Origin: an uncultured Porphyromonadaceae bacterium | GTDB taxonomy: Bacteria; Bacteroidota; Bacteroidia; Bacteroidales; Muribaculaceae | Direction: 5' to 3' | Assembly (NCBI GenBank): GCA_947567425.1 | Contig: CANOLV010000007.1 | Coordinates: 1-64,000 of the forward strand | DNA: 64,000 nucleotides | In this document: in pieces, positions 24,254 to 33,000 of the stretch | Position numbering within the stretch: the stretch's first letter is position 1 | Layout of the letters: the number at the start of each line of letters is the position of its first letter | Program-made: the position numbers and the translations under genes | The notes under the pieces: generated by a model | Database searches by the model: none | What the model was told of the DNA's origin: nothing | What the model saw: the letters and a program-made list of their open reading frames with translations, nothing else

Positions 24254-24747
24254 ATTATTTTTTTGTATAGTTCTTTAAGTTTGCGCCGTGCTCTTGACAG
24301 CACTTGCCTGACATTGTCTTCCTTCAATCCGGTTATTGAAGCTATTTCGTCGATTGAGCATTCAGCTTGCGATCTCAGCTCGATTATCTGCCGCTCGTTT
24401 GGTGTGAGCGATTTCATAAGTTCGCGTACTCTCGACAGGGTGTCGGCATGTTCGGTCTGTCGGCCTGAATCAGCGTCGGGATCCGGATGTGCCGAAAGGG
24501 AGTCGATAGTCATGGACATGCCTGGCCGTCGCCTCAGTATGTCTATGGCGTGTCGTTTGGCCGTGGTCAAAGCGTACGCCTTCAAGTCGCTGATCTGGTA
24601 AAGTGCTTCACGGTGTTCCCATAAGCTGGCTACAGACTCCTGCACTGCGTCGAGCGAGTCGTCGCGGTCTCCTGTGACGTAAAAAGCCATTCTGTACATG
24701 GCGTCGGAATGTGGCAATATGAGTTGCTTGAAGCTTTTGGGGTCCAT
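24250..24747 (-). CDS. ECF-type RNA polymerase sigma factor
   Basis: A 165-residue ECF sigma-70 factor. Region 2 covers ~10-75 (MYRMAFYVTGDRDDSLDAVQ, then DLKAYALTTAKRHAIDILRR) and region 4 ~105-160 (LTPNERQIIELRSQAECSID then TGLKEDNVRQVLSRARRKLK, the helix-turn-helix). It is followed by the anti-sigma-like and DUF4252 genes. It lies 62 bases downstream of rarA on the same strand; no TANNTTTG box is visible in that gap, so expression may be by read-through or from an ECF-type autoregulated promoter that I cannot recognise. Confidence 0.92.
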   Translation of the reverse strand: MDPKSFKQLILPHSDAMYRMAFYVTGDRDDSLDAVQESVASLWEHREALYQISDLKAYALTTAKRHAIDILRRRPGMSMTIDSLSAHPDPDADSGRQTEHADTLSRVRELMKSLTPNERQIIELRSQAECSIDEIASITGLKEDNVRQVLSRARRKLKELYKKII

Positions 24748-24809
24748 TACAGTTTACAGACGAGGACAAGCTTCGGTTTGTGACATTCGGATCCGGTAAT
24801 TGTGGTTTT

Positions 24810-26087
24810 TTAACATTTTTTGCCCCAGCGAGATTGCTGAAGGGCGTTTAGCTTTGCCTCGGAAGGATTGTCGCATGGGTGCCAGAATGATGTCCCGTTT
24901 AGTTCATCGGGCAAAAATTGCTGTCGTACGAAGTTGCCAGGATAATCGTGGGCATATAGATAGTTTTTCCCATAGTCCAGCTCTTTCATCAGTTTAGTTG
25001 GCGCGTTGCGCAGATGGAGCGGCACGGGCAGGTTGCCGGTCTCCTCCACTTTCCTTAATGCTGCGTCGATCGACAGATATGCTGAATTGCTTTTCGGTGA
25101 TGTTGCCAGATAGATGGTGCATTCCGCGAGAGGTATGCGTCCTTCCGGCCATCCGATTTTGTGTATCACATCGAATGTGGCGTTGGCGAGAAGTATCGCG
25201 TTCGGATTTGCCAATCCGATATCTTCGGCAGCAAGAATGACGAGCCGTCGTGCTATAAATTCGGGAGCTTCCCCTCCGGCGATCATTCGTGCAAGCCAGT
25301 ATACGGCTGCGTCCGGGTCGCTTCCTCGGATGCTTTTGATAAATGCGGAGATTATGTCGTAGTGCATCTCTCCGTTTTTGTCGTAGGCGGCAGGATTCTC
25401 CTGTAGTCTGACCGTCACTGCTTCGTCGTCGATCACCATAGTCTCTCCCGGCCGTGTCGACTGTTCGAGCAGATCGATTATGTTGAGTAGTTTTCGTGCA
25501 TCGCCTCCTGCAAATCTGAATAGTGCCTTTGTGCTTCTGACGTCGACTTTGCGTTTCGAGAGCACTTCGTCGGTGGTCAATGCCCTGGACAGCAGTTCGT
25601 TCAGCTGTTCATCCTCAAGAGGCTTCAGCACGTAGACCTGTGCTCGAGACAGCAAGGGCCTGATGACTTCAAATGAGGGGTTTTCGGTCGTGGCGCCTAT
25701 CAGCGTCACCGTACCGCTTTCGACTGCTCCGAGCAGGCTGTCCTGCTGGGCTTTGTTGAACCGGTGGATTTCATCGATGAACAGTATCGGACGTCCTTTT
25801 GAGAACATGCTTCGGGCATCGGCCTTGCATCGGTCGAGCACCTCGCGTACATCTTTCACGCCGGAATGCACGGCGCTGAGGGTGTAGAACGGCGAGCTTG
25901 TCGTGTTGGCGATTATTTTGGCCAAAGTGGTTTTGCCGACACCCGGAGGTCCCCAGAGGATAAACGAGGCTACATGTCCGGTGTCGATCATACGGCGCAG
26001 TATGGACTCCGGACCCACCAGATGGGCCTGTCCTATGTAATCGTCCAATGTCTGCGGACGCAGTCGTTCAGCTAAAGGTGCATTCAT
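24810..26087 (-). CDS. rarA: Replication-associated recombination protein A
   Basis: A 425-residue AAA+ ATPase of the RarA/MgsA/WRNIP1 family acting at stalled replication forks. Walker A GPPGVGKTT is at residues 46-54, Walker B ILFIDEIHRF at 101-110, sensor 1 region GATTENPSFEV just after 130, and the C-terminal tetramerisation/MgsA domain covers the last ~170 residues (DIGLANPNAILLANATFDVI). Length is normal. A -7 box is seen at 26125-26132. Confidence 0.96.
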   Translation of the reverse strand: MNAPLAERLRPQTLDDYIGQAHLVGPESILRRMIDTGHVASFILWGPPGVGKTTLAKIIANTTSSPFYTLSAVHSGVKDVREVLDRCKADARSMFSKGRPILFIDEIHRFNKAQQDSLLGAVESGTVTLIGATTENPSFEVIRPLLSRAQVYVLKPLEDEQLNELLSRALTTDEVLSKRKVDVRSTKALFRFAGGDARKLLNIIDLLEQSTRPGETMVIDDEAVTVRLQENPAAYDKNGEMHYDIISAFIKSIRGSDPDAAVYWLARMIAGGEAPEFIARRLVILAAEDIGLANPNAILLANATFDVIHKIGWPEGRIPLAECTIYLATSPKSNSAYLSIDAALRKVEETGNLPVPLHLRNAPTKLMKELDYGKNYLYAHDYPGNFVRQQFLPDELNGTSFWHPCDNPSEAKLNALQQSRWGKKC

Positions 26088-26124
26088 AATTGTCTGAAAT
26101 CAATTGGTGGCAAATCAAAGCATG

Positions 26125-26132
26125 CAAAATTA
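26125..26132 (-). promoter_or_regulatory. Predicted -7 element of rarA
   Basis: Minus strand TAATTTTG (26125-26132), 37 bases before the rarA start. The nearest upstream TTTG (26157-26160) is at 24 bp, longer than usual. Confidence 0.45.
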
Positions 26133-26195
26133 GGAATAATGGGTAGATTAGCGGCGCAAAGCGGTGTTAATTCTGTTTAATATGTTAATAAGCTA

Positions 26196-26226
26196 CTTGT
26201 AAATTCCGTAATTTTATATAACTTTA
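26196..26226 (+). promoter_or_regulatory. Possible promoter of the 26.2-29.3 kb transcription unit
   Basis: CTTG (26196-26199), 19-bp spacer, TAACTTTA (26219-26226): one mismatch in each box. If real, the transcript would carry a ~140-base leader holding the small ORF at 26242-26352. Confidence 0.4.
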
Positions 26227-26241
26227 CCCGCTAAATAAGGA

Positions 26242-26352
26242 ATGCCATCGAAGAAGTCAACAATTCGGCATAGTGACGAACTATTAACTTGTCTGAGTGT
26301 TAAAATGATATATGGCTTTGGGCTTGCAAGGCTTTGGGATTATGTCAAATAA
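26242..26352 (+). CDS. Possible 36-residue leader or small protein
   Basis: An ATG-initiated ORF of 36 codons plus TAA (begins MPSKKSTIRHSDELLTCLSV, ends RLWDYVK) starting ~16 bases after a plausible promoter and ending 22 bases before the 91-residue membrane protein gene. It contains the two direct copies of GGCTTTGGG at 26314-26322 and 26330-26338. No homology can be judged; it may be chance. Confidence 0.2.
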   Translation: MPSKKSTIRHSDELLTCLSVKMIYGFGLARLWDYVK

Positions 26353-26374
26353 AAACACTTTATAACATTTTATT

Positions 26375-26650
26375 ATGAGCAACGAATCAAAGGATTTCGG
26401 ACCCGAAAAGAGGGACGAGATGAAAATGGGGGGCGGTACTCCGCAGACTGTCCGGAACATATTTGGAATTTTCATGATTCTTATTTATGTCGGCATGGGT
26501 GTCTTGTTTTTGATTGACTTTTTCGGATGGGAAGGTGCATCGTGGGGATGGCTGCGTTATGTGGCCGGAATCGCGCTGATTGTCTATGGCTTTTGGCGAG
26601 GCTATAGGCAGTTCTCCGGTATTGACCGCAATATCGGCGACCAGTATTGA
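26375..26650 (+). CDS. Small two-helix membrane protein
   Basis: A 91-residue inner-membrane protein: hydrophilic N-terminus (~26 residues), two membrane helices (about 27-50, GIFMILIYVGMGVLFLIDFF, and 58-76, GWLRYVAGIALIVYGFWRGY) and the tail RQFSGIDRNIGDQY. I recall similar proteins next to ExbD/TonB-type genes and PstS-like lipoproteins in other Bacteroidales, but no ExbB/ExbD gene is present here. It lies 29 bases before the PstS-like gene. Function unknown. Confidence 0.7.
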   Translation: MSNESKDFGPEKRDEMKMGGGTPQTVRNIFGIFMILIYVGMGVLFLIDFFGWEGASWGWLRYVAGIALIVYGFWRGYRQFSGIDRNIGDQY

Positions 26651-26679
26651 TGCATAAAGTACGGTATTTAATATAGTAA

Positions 26680-27666
26680 ATGATTAGAAACGTGAAAACT
26701 AACATATTTTTGTCATTGGCTCTGTCGGCTGTCATGTCGGTGGGGCTTGGCTCATGTAGAAAGGCTCCCACTAATACGAGTTCGTCGGGGCTTGCAACCA
26801 TCGTATGCGACGATAGTTTTGAGAACATAATGAATCAGGAGATTGATGTGTTTGAATATAACTGCAAAGGGAATGCCAACATAATTCCTTATTACGCATC
26901 GGAAAAGGCTTGTGTAGACTCATTGCTCGACATGAAGACCAAGACGATAGTGATCACGAGGGAACTCAGTGAACAGGAGAAGGCCTATCTTGAAAGCCAG
27001 AACAAGCATCCTCGTTCAAACCGCATAGCCGTGGATGCGATAGCGCTGATCGTTAATCCGCAGAATACCGTGGAACTCCTGTCGGTAAGTGAGATTGCCG
27101 ATATTCTTACCGGTAAGGTGACTCGTTGGGACGAACTGGAGCCGAGTAAGCTTGGCGAGATTCAGGTGGTGTTCGACAATGAGGGATCAAGTACGGTGCA
27201 GTACATGCGCGATTCCGTTATGGATGGAAAGCCGTTCGGCCAGAACGTGTATGCCCAGAATTCAAGTCAGGAGGTGTTCCGTCAGGTACAGATGCGTAAG
27301 AATGCCATCGGTGTCATAGGCGTCAGCTGGATCAGTGCCGACATGCGCACGAGGGATCTGCCGCGTGAGGAGCGTATAAAGAGCTTGTCGGAGCAGGATA
27401 CCACTGTGACCGAATTTGACGCTAACGTAAAGGTGCTTAAGGTGCGTCGCGATGATTCCCTTAAAGCATACAAGCCGTATCAGGCATATATATATGACGG
27501 TAATTACCCGTTGTACCGGTCGATATATATGATCACCACCGGTGTCAACGGCAGTCTGTCGCACGGATTCTATTCGTTTGTGACCGGAACTGTCGGACAG
27601 AAGATCATCCAGCGCACCGGAGTGCTTCCTGCGCGGGTTCAGCCTCGGATGGTCAACTTGTACTGA
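26680..27666 (+). CDS. PstS-like substrate-binding lipoprotein
   Basis: A 328-residue lipoprotein of the periplasmic-binding-protein fold, PstS type. Lipobox GLGSC (Cys ~26) ends the signal peptide. The body shows PstS-like segments: ITRELSEQEKAYLESQNKHP, IAVDAIALIVNPQN, EIADILTGKVTRWDEL, VFDNEGSSTVQYMRD (the usual anion-contact GSS loop) and NAIGVIGVSWIS. The C-terminal YSFVTGTVGQKIIQRTGVLP is also typical. No pstCAB genes are adjacent, so it probably is not part of a phosphate ABC importer in this locus; its partner seems to be the TPR gene 45 bases downstream. Confidence 0.82.
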   Translation: MIRNVKTNIFLSLALSAVMSVGLGSCRKAPTNTSSSGLATIVCDDSFENIMNQEIDVFEYNCKGNANIIPYYASEKACVDSLLDMKTKTIVITRELSEQEKAYLESQNKHPRSNRIAVDAIALIVNPQNTVELLSVSEIADILTGKVTRWDELEPSKLGEIQVVFDNEGSSTVQYMRDSVMDGKPFGQNVYAQNSSQEVFRQVQMRKNAIGVIGVSWISADMRTRDLPREERIKSLSEQDTTVTEFDANVKVLKVRRDDSLKAYKPYQAYIYDGNYPLYRSIYMITTGVNGSLSHGFYSFVTGTVGQKIIQRTGVLPARVQPRMVNLY

Positions 27667-27711
27667 TCAATACAACAAAATTATATTTAACAACAAAACA
27701 GATTTAACAAC

Positions 27712-29334
27712 ATGAAACTGAAATTTCTCTTTTCCTTGCTTCTCGCCGGGTCATTGACTGCATCGGCTCAGGGCTACAAGGATGGTGTCGAGTATTTCAA
27801 GGCAGACCAGTTTGCCAATGCTAAGACTTTGCTTGAACGTAATCTCGGCACAGCCACTTCTCCCGCTGACAAGGCACTCGCTTATTATTATTTAGGTGCA
27901 ATCAATGTGCATGACAAAGATTATGCCGCCGCCCAGCAGAACTTTGAGAAAGGCTTGGCCGCAAACCCTTCAAGCGCTCTTAACCAGGTGGGCCTTGGAG
28001 AGCTTGCTCTTATGAAAGGCGATGTCAAGGTGGCCGAAAAGTACTTTGACGATGCCAGGAAAGTAAACAAAAAGGATGCTGAGGTGCTTACAGCGATAGG
28101 CCGTGCTTATTTCAATGCCGATCCGGTCAAGTATGCCAAGGAAATCGAGAAATATGACGCTCAGGCTTACAAGGCCAATTCAAAGGATCCGTCGATCTTC
28201 GTTTTGCGCGGTGACCGTGAAGCCGCTAATAAGGAGTGGGGCGATGCCGCAGCCAATTATGAGAATGCGATTCTTTATTCGAAGGGGCTTCCCGAAGCCT
28301 ATGTAAAGTATGCCAACGCCTACTTCAATGTAAATCCCGATTACGCTATCAACAAGCTGCAGGAACTCCTCAGCGAGAATCCGACATCGGCTCTCGGTCA
28401 GCGTGAACTTGCTGAGAAGTATTATCAGAACGACCAGTGGGCCATGGCCGCTAAAGCTTATGGCGACTACATAAAGAATCCTAACCACTTTGAGGAGGAT
28501 GAGGTACGCTATACCGTGCTGCTCTACTACGGCCAGCACTACAACGAGAGTCTTGAGATCGCTAACCGCCTTTTGGCCAAGAATCCGGACAACATGCAGC
28601 TTCTCCGTATCGCATTCCTTGACAAGGCCGCTTTAAAGGATTATCCCGCGGCTGAGACCGCGGCTGAAAAGTTGTTCGCGCTCAAGAATGCTAAAGCCGA
28701 CTTCTCTTCGCTCGACTATTCTACTTATGCCGAAGTGCTTCAGGAACTTGGCAAGGACTCGCTTGCAATCGGCGCATACGAGAAGGCTATTGAAATCAAT
28801 CCTGAGAAGGGCGACCTTTATAAGGCTCTAAGCTCGGCGTACAGCGGTGCCAAGAACTATGACAAGGCTCTTGAGGTGTTCCAGTCGTACATCGACCGCG
28901 GCGACTATGTGACCAATGACCTGGTGACTCTTGCAAGTCGCTACCAGAATGTGGCCGCTACATCCGAACCCGGTTCTGAAAAGAAGCTTAATGCCATCAA
29001 CAAGGCTATCGAGACTATCAGCCTCGTGGCTGAGAAGGTGCCCGACAATCCTATTCCCGTGCGTAACAAGGCGCGTATGATGCTGGTTAAATATGACAAT
29101 CAGCCCTCACAGGAGATGGTCGACACATATCAGCAGGTGGTAGATCTTCTTGACAAAGATCCGGAGAACAAGACCAAACGTTCGGACATGTACAATGAGG
29201 CTTACAGTCAGATAGCTTCGTTCTATATCGCCGAGAAGGATATACCCAATGCCAAGGTATATTATGAGAAGGTCTACGAACTTGATCCGACCAATCAGGC
29301 TCTGCGCGACTATATCGACAATAAGCTTAAATAA
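27712..29334 (+). CDS. Exported TPR-repeat protein
   Basis: A 540-residue secreted or periplasmic protein: signal peptide residues 1-19 (LTASAQ) followed by tetratricopeptide repeats over nearly the whole length, e.g. KALAYYYLGAINVHDKDYAA, SLAIGAYEKAIEINPEKGDL and NAKVYYEKVYELDPTNQALR. TPR proteins are scaffolds for protein complexes. It follows the PstS-like lipoprotein closely and is followed by a strong terminator, so the trio 26375-29334 is likely one operon. Codon use is strongly biased, suggesting good expression. Confidence 0.85.
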   Translation: MKLKFLFSLLLAGSLTASAQGYKDGVEYFKADQFANAKTLLERNLGTATSPADKALAYYYLGAINVHDKDYAAAQQNFEKGLAANPSSALNQVGLGELALMKGDVKVAEKYFDDARKVNKKDAEVLTAIGRAYFNADPVKYAKEIEKYDAQAYKANSKDPSIFVLRGDREAANKEWGDAAANYENAILYSKGLPEAYVKYANAYFNVNPDYAINKLQELLSENPTSALGQRELAEKYYQNDQWAMAAKAYGDYIKNPNHFEEDEVRYTVLLYYGQHYNESLEIANRLLAKNPDNMQLLRIAFLDKAALKDYPAAETAAEKLFALKNAKADFSSLDYSTYAEVLQELGKDSLAIGAYEKAIEINPEKGDLYKALSSAYSGAKNYDKALEVFQSYIDRGDYVTNDLVTLASRYQNVAATSEPGSEKKLNAINKAIETISLVAEKVPDNPIPVRNKARMMLVKYDNQPSQEMVDTYQQVVDLLDKDPENKTKRSDMYNEAYSQIASFYIAEKDIPNAKVYYEKVYELDPTNQALRDYIDNKLK

Positions 29335-29390
29335 AGATGCCTACACGTATAACCCCGGATTAGGAGTGATACGGAATTAAAATTTTTCAG

Positions 29391-29433
29391 GTGCAGGGGG
29401 TCCGCGCAACGGCCTCCCTGCACTGTCTTTTTT
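29391..29433 (+). terminator. Terminator after the TPR gene
   Basis: GTGCAGGG (29391-29398) pairs with CCCTGCAC (29416-29423), followed by TGTCTTTTTT. It lies 57 bases past the stop codon and just before ruvA. Confidence 0.88.
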
Positions 29434-29446
29434 AACGATTGATTTT

Positions 29447-30031
29447 ATGATTGAATATATAAAAGGACTCTTGACTGAGGCTAATCCTGCTTATGCGGTA
29501 GTTGAAGCCGCGGGAGTCGGCTATCAGTTGAATATATCGTTGCTCACATATACGTCGCTTGAAGAGATGACAGGAGAGGTCAAGCTTCTTGTCCATGAGG
29601 TCATACGCGAGGATGCACACCTGCTGTTCGGTTTTGTCGACGAGCGCGAACGTTCCTTGTTCCGACATCTGATAGGTGTGTCGGGGGTGGGTGCCAATAC
29701 TGCACGGGTGATACTATCATCGATTCCTGCGCCTGAATTGGAACAGGTGATAGTGTCGGGCGACCATAGCCGGCTCAAAAATGTTAAAGGTATAGGAATA
29801 AAAACGGCTCAGCGCATTATTGTTGACTTGAAGGATAAAATAAAACCGCAGGATGATGCGTTAATAATTAAGCCGTCATTCTCTTCCGATGTCTTCGACG
29901 AGGCTCTTGCCGCGCTGGTCATGTTGGGTTTCCCCCGTCCGCAGTCGCAGAAGGTTCTGAAGAAGCTGTTCGACTCGGAACCTGAGCTGAAAGTGGAGAC
30001 TGCCATCAAGCGGGCTTTGTCGATGCTCTGA
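29447..30031 (+). CDS. ruvA: Holliday junction branch migration protein RuvA
   Basis: A 194-residue DNA-binding subunit of the RuvAB branch-migration motor. Domain I is the OB fold (MIEYIKGLLTEANPAYAVVE); domain II carries two helix-hairpin-helix motifs (LIGVSGVGANTARVIL and LKNVKGIGIKTAQRIIVDLK); the C-terminal domain III (FDEALAALVMLGF...) contacts RuvB. Length is normal. The downstream neighbour is sprA, a gene pair conserved in many Bacteroidota. Confidence 0.96.
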   Translation: MIEYIKGLLTEANPAYAVVEAAGVGYQLNISLLTYTSLEEMTGEVKLLVHEVIREDAHLLFGFVDERERSLFRHLIGVSGVGANTARVILSSIPAPELEQVIVSGDHSRLKNVKGIGIKTAQRIIVDLKDKIKPQDDALIIKPSFSSDVFDEALAALVMLGFPRPQSQKVLKKLFDSEPELKVETAIKRALSML

Positions 30032-30083
30032 TCGGTACGGGAGAGGTGAGAGGCGACCTGATTCAGTGGGATTCCACATTGCA

Positions 30084-33000
30084 ATGGATAGATTTAGGCG
30101 CGTTATATATATAGGGTTTTGTCTTTTTGTCGGAATCATCTTGGCGGTGGTGTCGGCAAATACCTTTTTTGCCCGTGCCCAATATATCGATCCTACGATT
30201 CTACCGCCTCCTCCTCCGTCCAATGACGTTCCGGCTATAGGTATGCCTGCCGTTGATTCGGCCGGATTGCCTAATCTGACTCCTACCGTTCCGCCTACAT
30301 ACGAGGCGTTGGCTCAGAGCGAGCTGGCCGGCGACCTTGCCACTCCGTCGAATATAAAGACCGAAGTGGAGTATGACTATGAGAGCGGTTGCTATATCGT
30401 GCGCACAAAAGTGGGCGACTATGAGATAGCCACTCCGTTCATGCTGACCCCCGAACAGTACAATGATATAGAGCTGCGCCGTTCGATGCAGGCGTATTTC
30501 AATCGCCGGAATTCAGAATTGGTGGCTGGTGTCAAGGACAAACAGCCTTTCGACGTACTTGACATGAACTTTGCCATCGGACCTCTTGAGAAGATATTCG
30601 GCCCCGGAGGAGTGCAGTTGCAGACCCAGGGTTCAGTGCAGATTCAGGCCGGAGTGAAGAGCAACAAGACCGATAATCCCGCCATCGCCCTTCAGGCCCG
30701 CCGAAAGACATTTTTCGATTTCGATCAAAAGATTCAGGCTACGGTCAACGCTTCGGTGGGCAATAGGATGAAGTTTGCCATGACTTACAACACCGACGCT
30801 ACATTTGACTTCGACTCAAAGAATATCAAACTGGCATACGAGGGTGAGGAGGATGATATAGTGAAAAGCATCGAGGCCGGTAATGTAAGCATGACCACAG
30901 GTTCGTCGTTGATCCGGGGAAGCACGGCTTTGTTCGGTATAAAGACGCAGCTTCAGTTTGGAAAACTGACCGCCACTGCGCTTGTGTCGCAGCAGAACAG
31001 CCAGTCGCAGTCGGTCAGCACCAAAGGCGGTGTCCAAACCACGCAGTTTACGATAAATGCCGATGAATATGACCAGAACCGCCATTATTTCCTCGGTCAT
31101 TTCTTCCGCGACAATTACGATTCGTTCGCTTCCAAACTGCCATACGTCGGTTCGGGTGTGCAGATTACACGAATCGAGGTGTGGGTCACCAACAAAAGCG
31201 GCAACTACAATCAGTCAAGAAACATAGCGGCGTTCATGGACCTTGGAGAGAATAAAGTCCTGGCCAACGACTATTGGGTGACTAATCCAGCTGTCAGCAA
31301 TACAGCCAATGCCTCAAACAATCTGCTGTCGGTGATCAAGACTGAATATCCGGAGGCCAGAAACATCAATGCCATCACCCAGGTGCTTGAACCTCTGCAG
31401 GCCTACGGTATAGAAGGAGGCCGTGATTACGAAAAGGTGGAAAGCGCCCGGTTGCTGCAACCGTCGGAATACATATTGAATCCTACGTTGGGCTACATCT
31501 CGATAAAGTCGGCGCTGAATTCTGACGAGGTGCTGGCCGTAGCCTACGAATATACCTACCACGGACAGGTGTTCCAAGTGGGAGAATTTTCTTCTGACAT
31601 CACATCCACGGAGCAGTCGTTGTATGTCAAGATGCTTAAAAGCACGACTGTGGCTCCGCGTCTGCCTGCCTGGAAGCTTATGATGAAGAACGTCTATTCA
31701 TTGGGGGCTTATCAGGTTCAGAAGGCTAACTTTAAATTCAACATCAAGTATCTCAGCGATACCACAGGTACTAAGATTAACTATCTGCCTGTGCCGGGAT
31801 TGAGCGACAAGCCTCTGCTTCAGGTGATGAATCTTGACCGTATAGACTATAATGAATCGCCTAACCCGGATGGTTTTTTTGATTTTATCGAAGGCTATAC
31901 GATACTTTCGTCCACGGGCAAGGTGATCTTCCCTGTAGTGGAGCCGTTCGGCTCGCATCTCGCATCCGAAATTGCCGATCCGGTGCTTGCTAAGCAATAT
32001 GTCTATCAGGAACTTTATGACTCGACGATAGTCGTAGCCCGACAGTTTGCCGATAAGAACAAGTTCATACTTACCGGAGAGTATCAGGCGTCGAGTGGCG
32101 CCCAGATCCGGCTGAATGCCATGAATGTGCCGCGCGGGTCGGTTGTGGTGATGGCCGGAGGCGTGAGGCTTATCGAGAACAGCGACTACACTGTGGACTA
32201 TTCCATGGGTGTGGTCACGATCACGAACCAGAGCATCATTGATTCCGGACAAAGTATATCTGTGTCGCTTGAAAATCAGTCGATGTTCAGTACCCAGAGA
32301 AAGACGTTGCTCGGGCTTGACCTTAATTACAAGTTCAATAAGGACTTCAATATAGGCGGTACGATAATGCACTTTTCCGAGAAGGCGCTCACAGAGAAGG
32401 TGAATATCGGCGACGAAGTGATAAACAATACCATGTGGGGTCTGAACATGTCGTACCGCAGTCAGTTCATGTGGCTCACAAATCTTTTGAACAAGATTCC
32501 AACTGTCAATGCATCACAGCCGTCGTCAATAAGCGTGCAGGCCGAATTTGCGCAGTTGGTGCCTCACCATCAGCGCACCGGCTCTTCGAGCGGAAGCTCT
32601 TATGTAGACGACTTTGAGTCTACGCAGACCGGCATAGACCTGCGCTCGCCCTATGCATGGACCCTTGCGTCGACTCCATACGAGGGTGGTAATAATGCAC
32701 TATTCCCGGAAGCGCAGTTGTCAAACAATGTCGACTACGGCAAAAACAGAGCATTGCTTTCCTGGTACTATATCGACCGTCTGTTCACACAGCGCAATTC
32801 GTCGCTTTGTCCCGGATATCTTAGTTCCGACCTCAAACAGCAGTCTAATCCGTATGTGCGCGAGATAACCTCTTCCGAAATTTTTCCGAACAGAGAGCTT
32901 GCATACGGAGAATCGGACATCATACAGACTTTGAATCTGTCGTTTTATCCGACGGAGAGAGGTCCTTACAATCTTGACGCTACCGACATTGATGCCTCGG

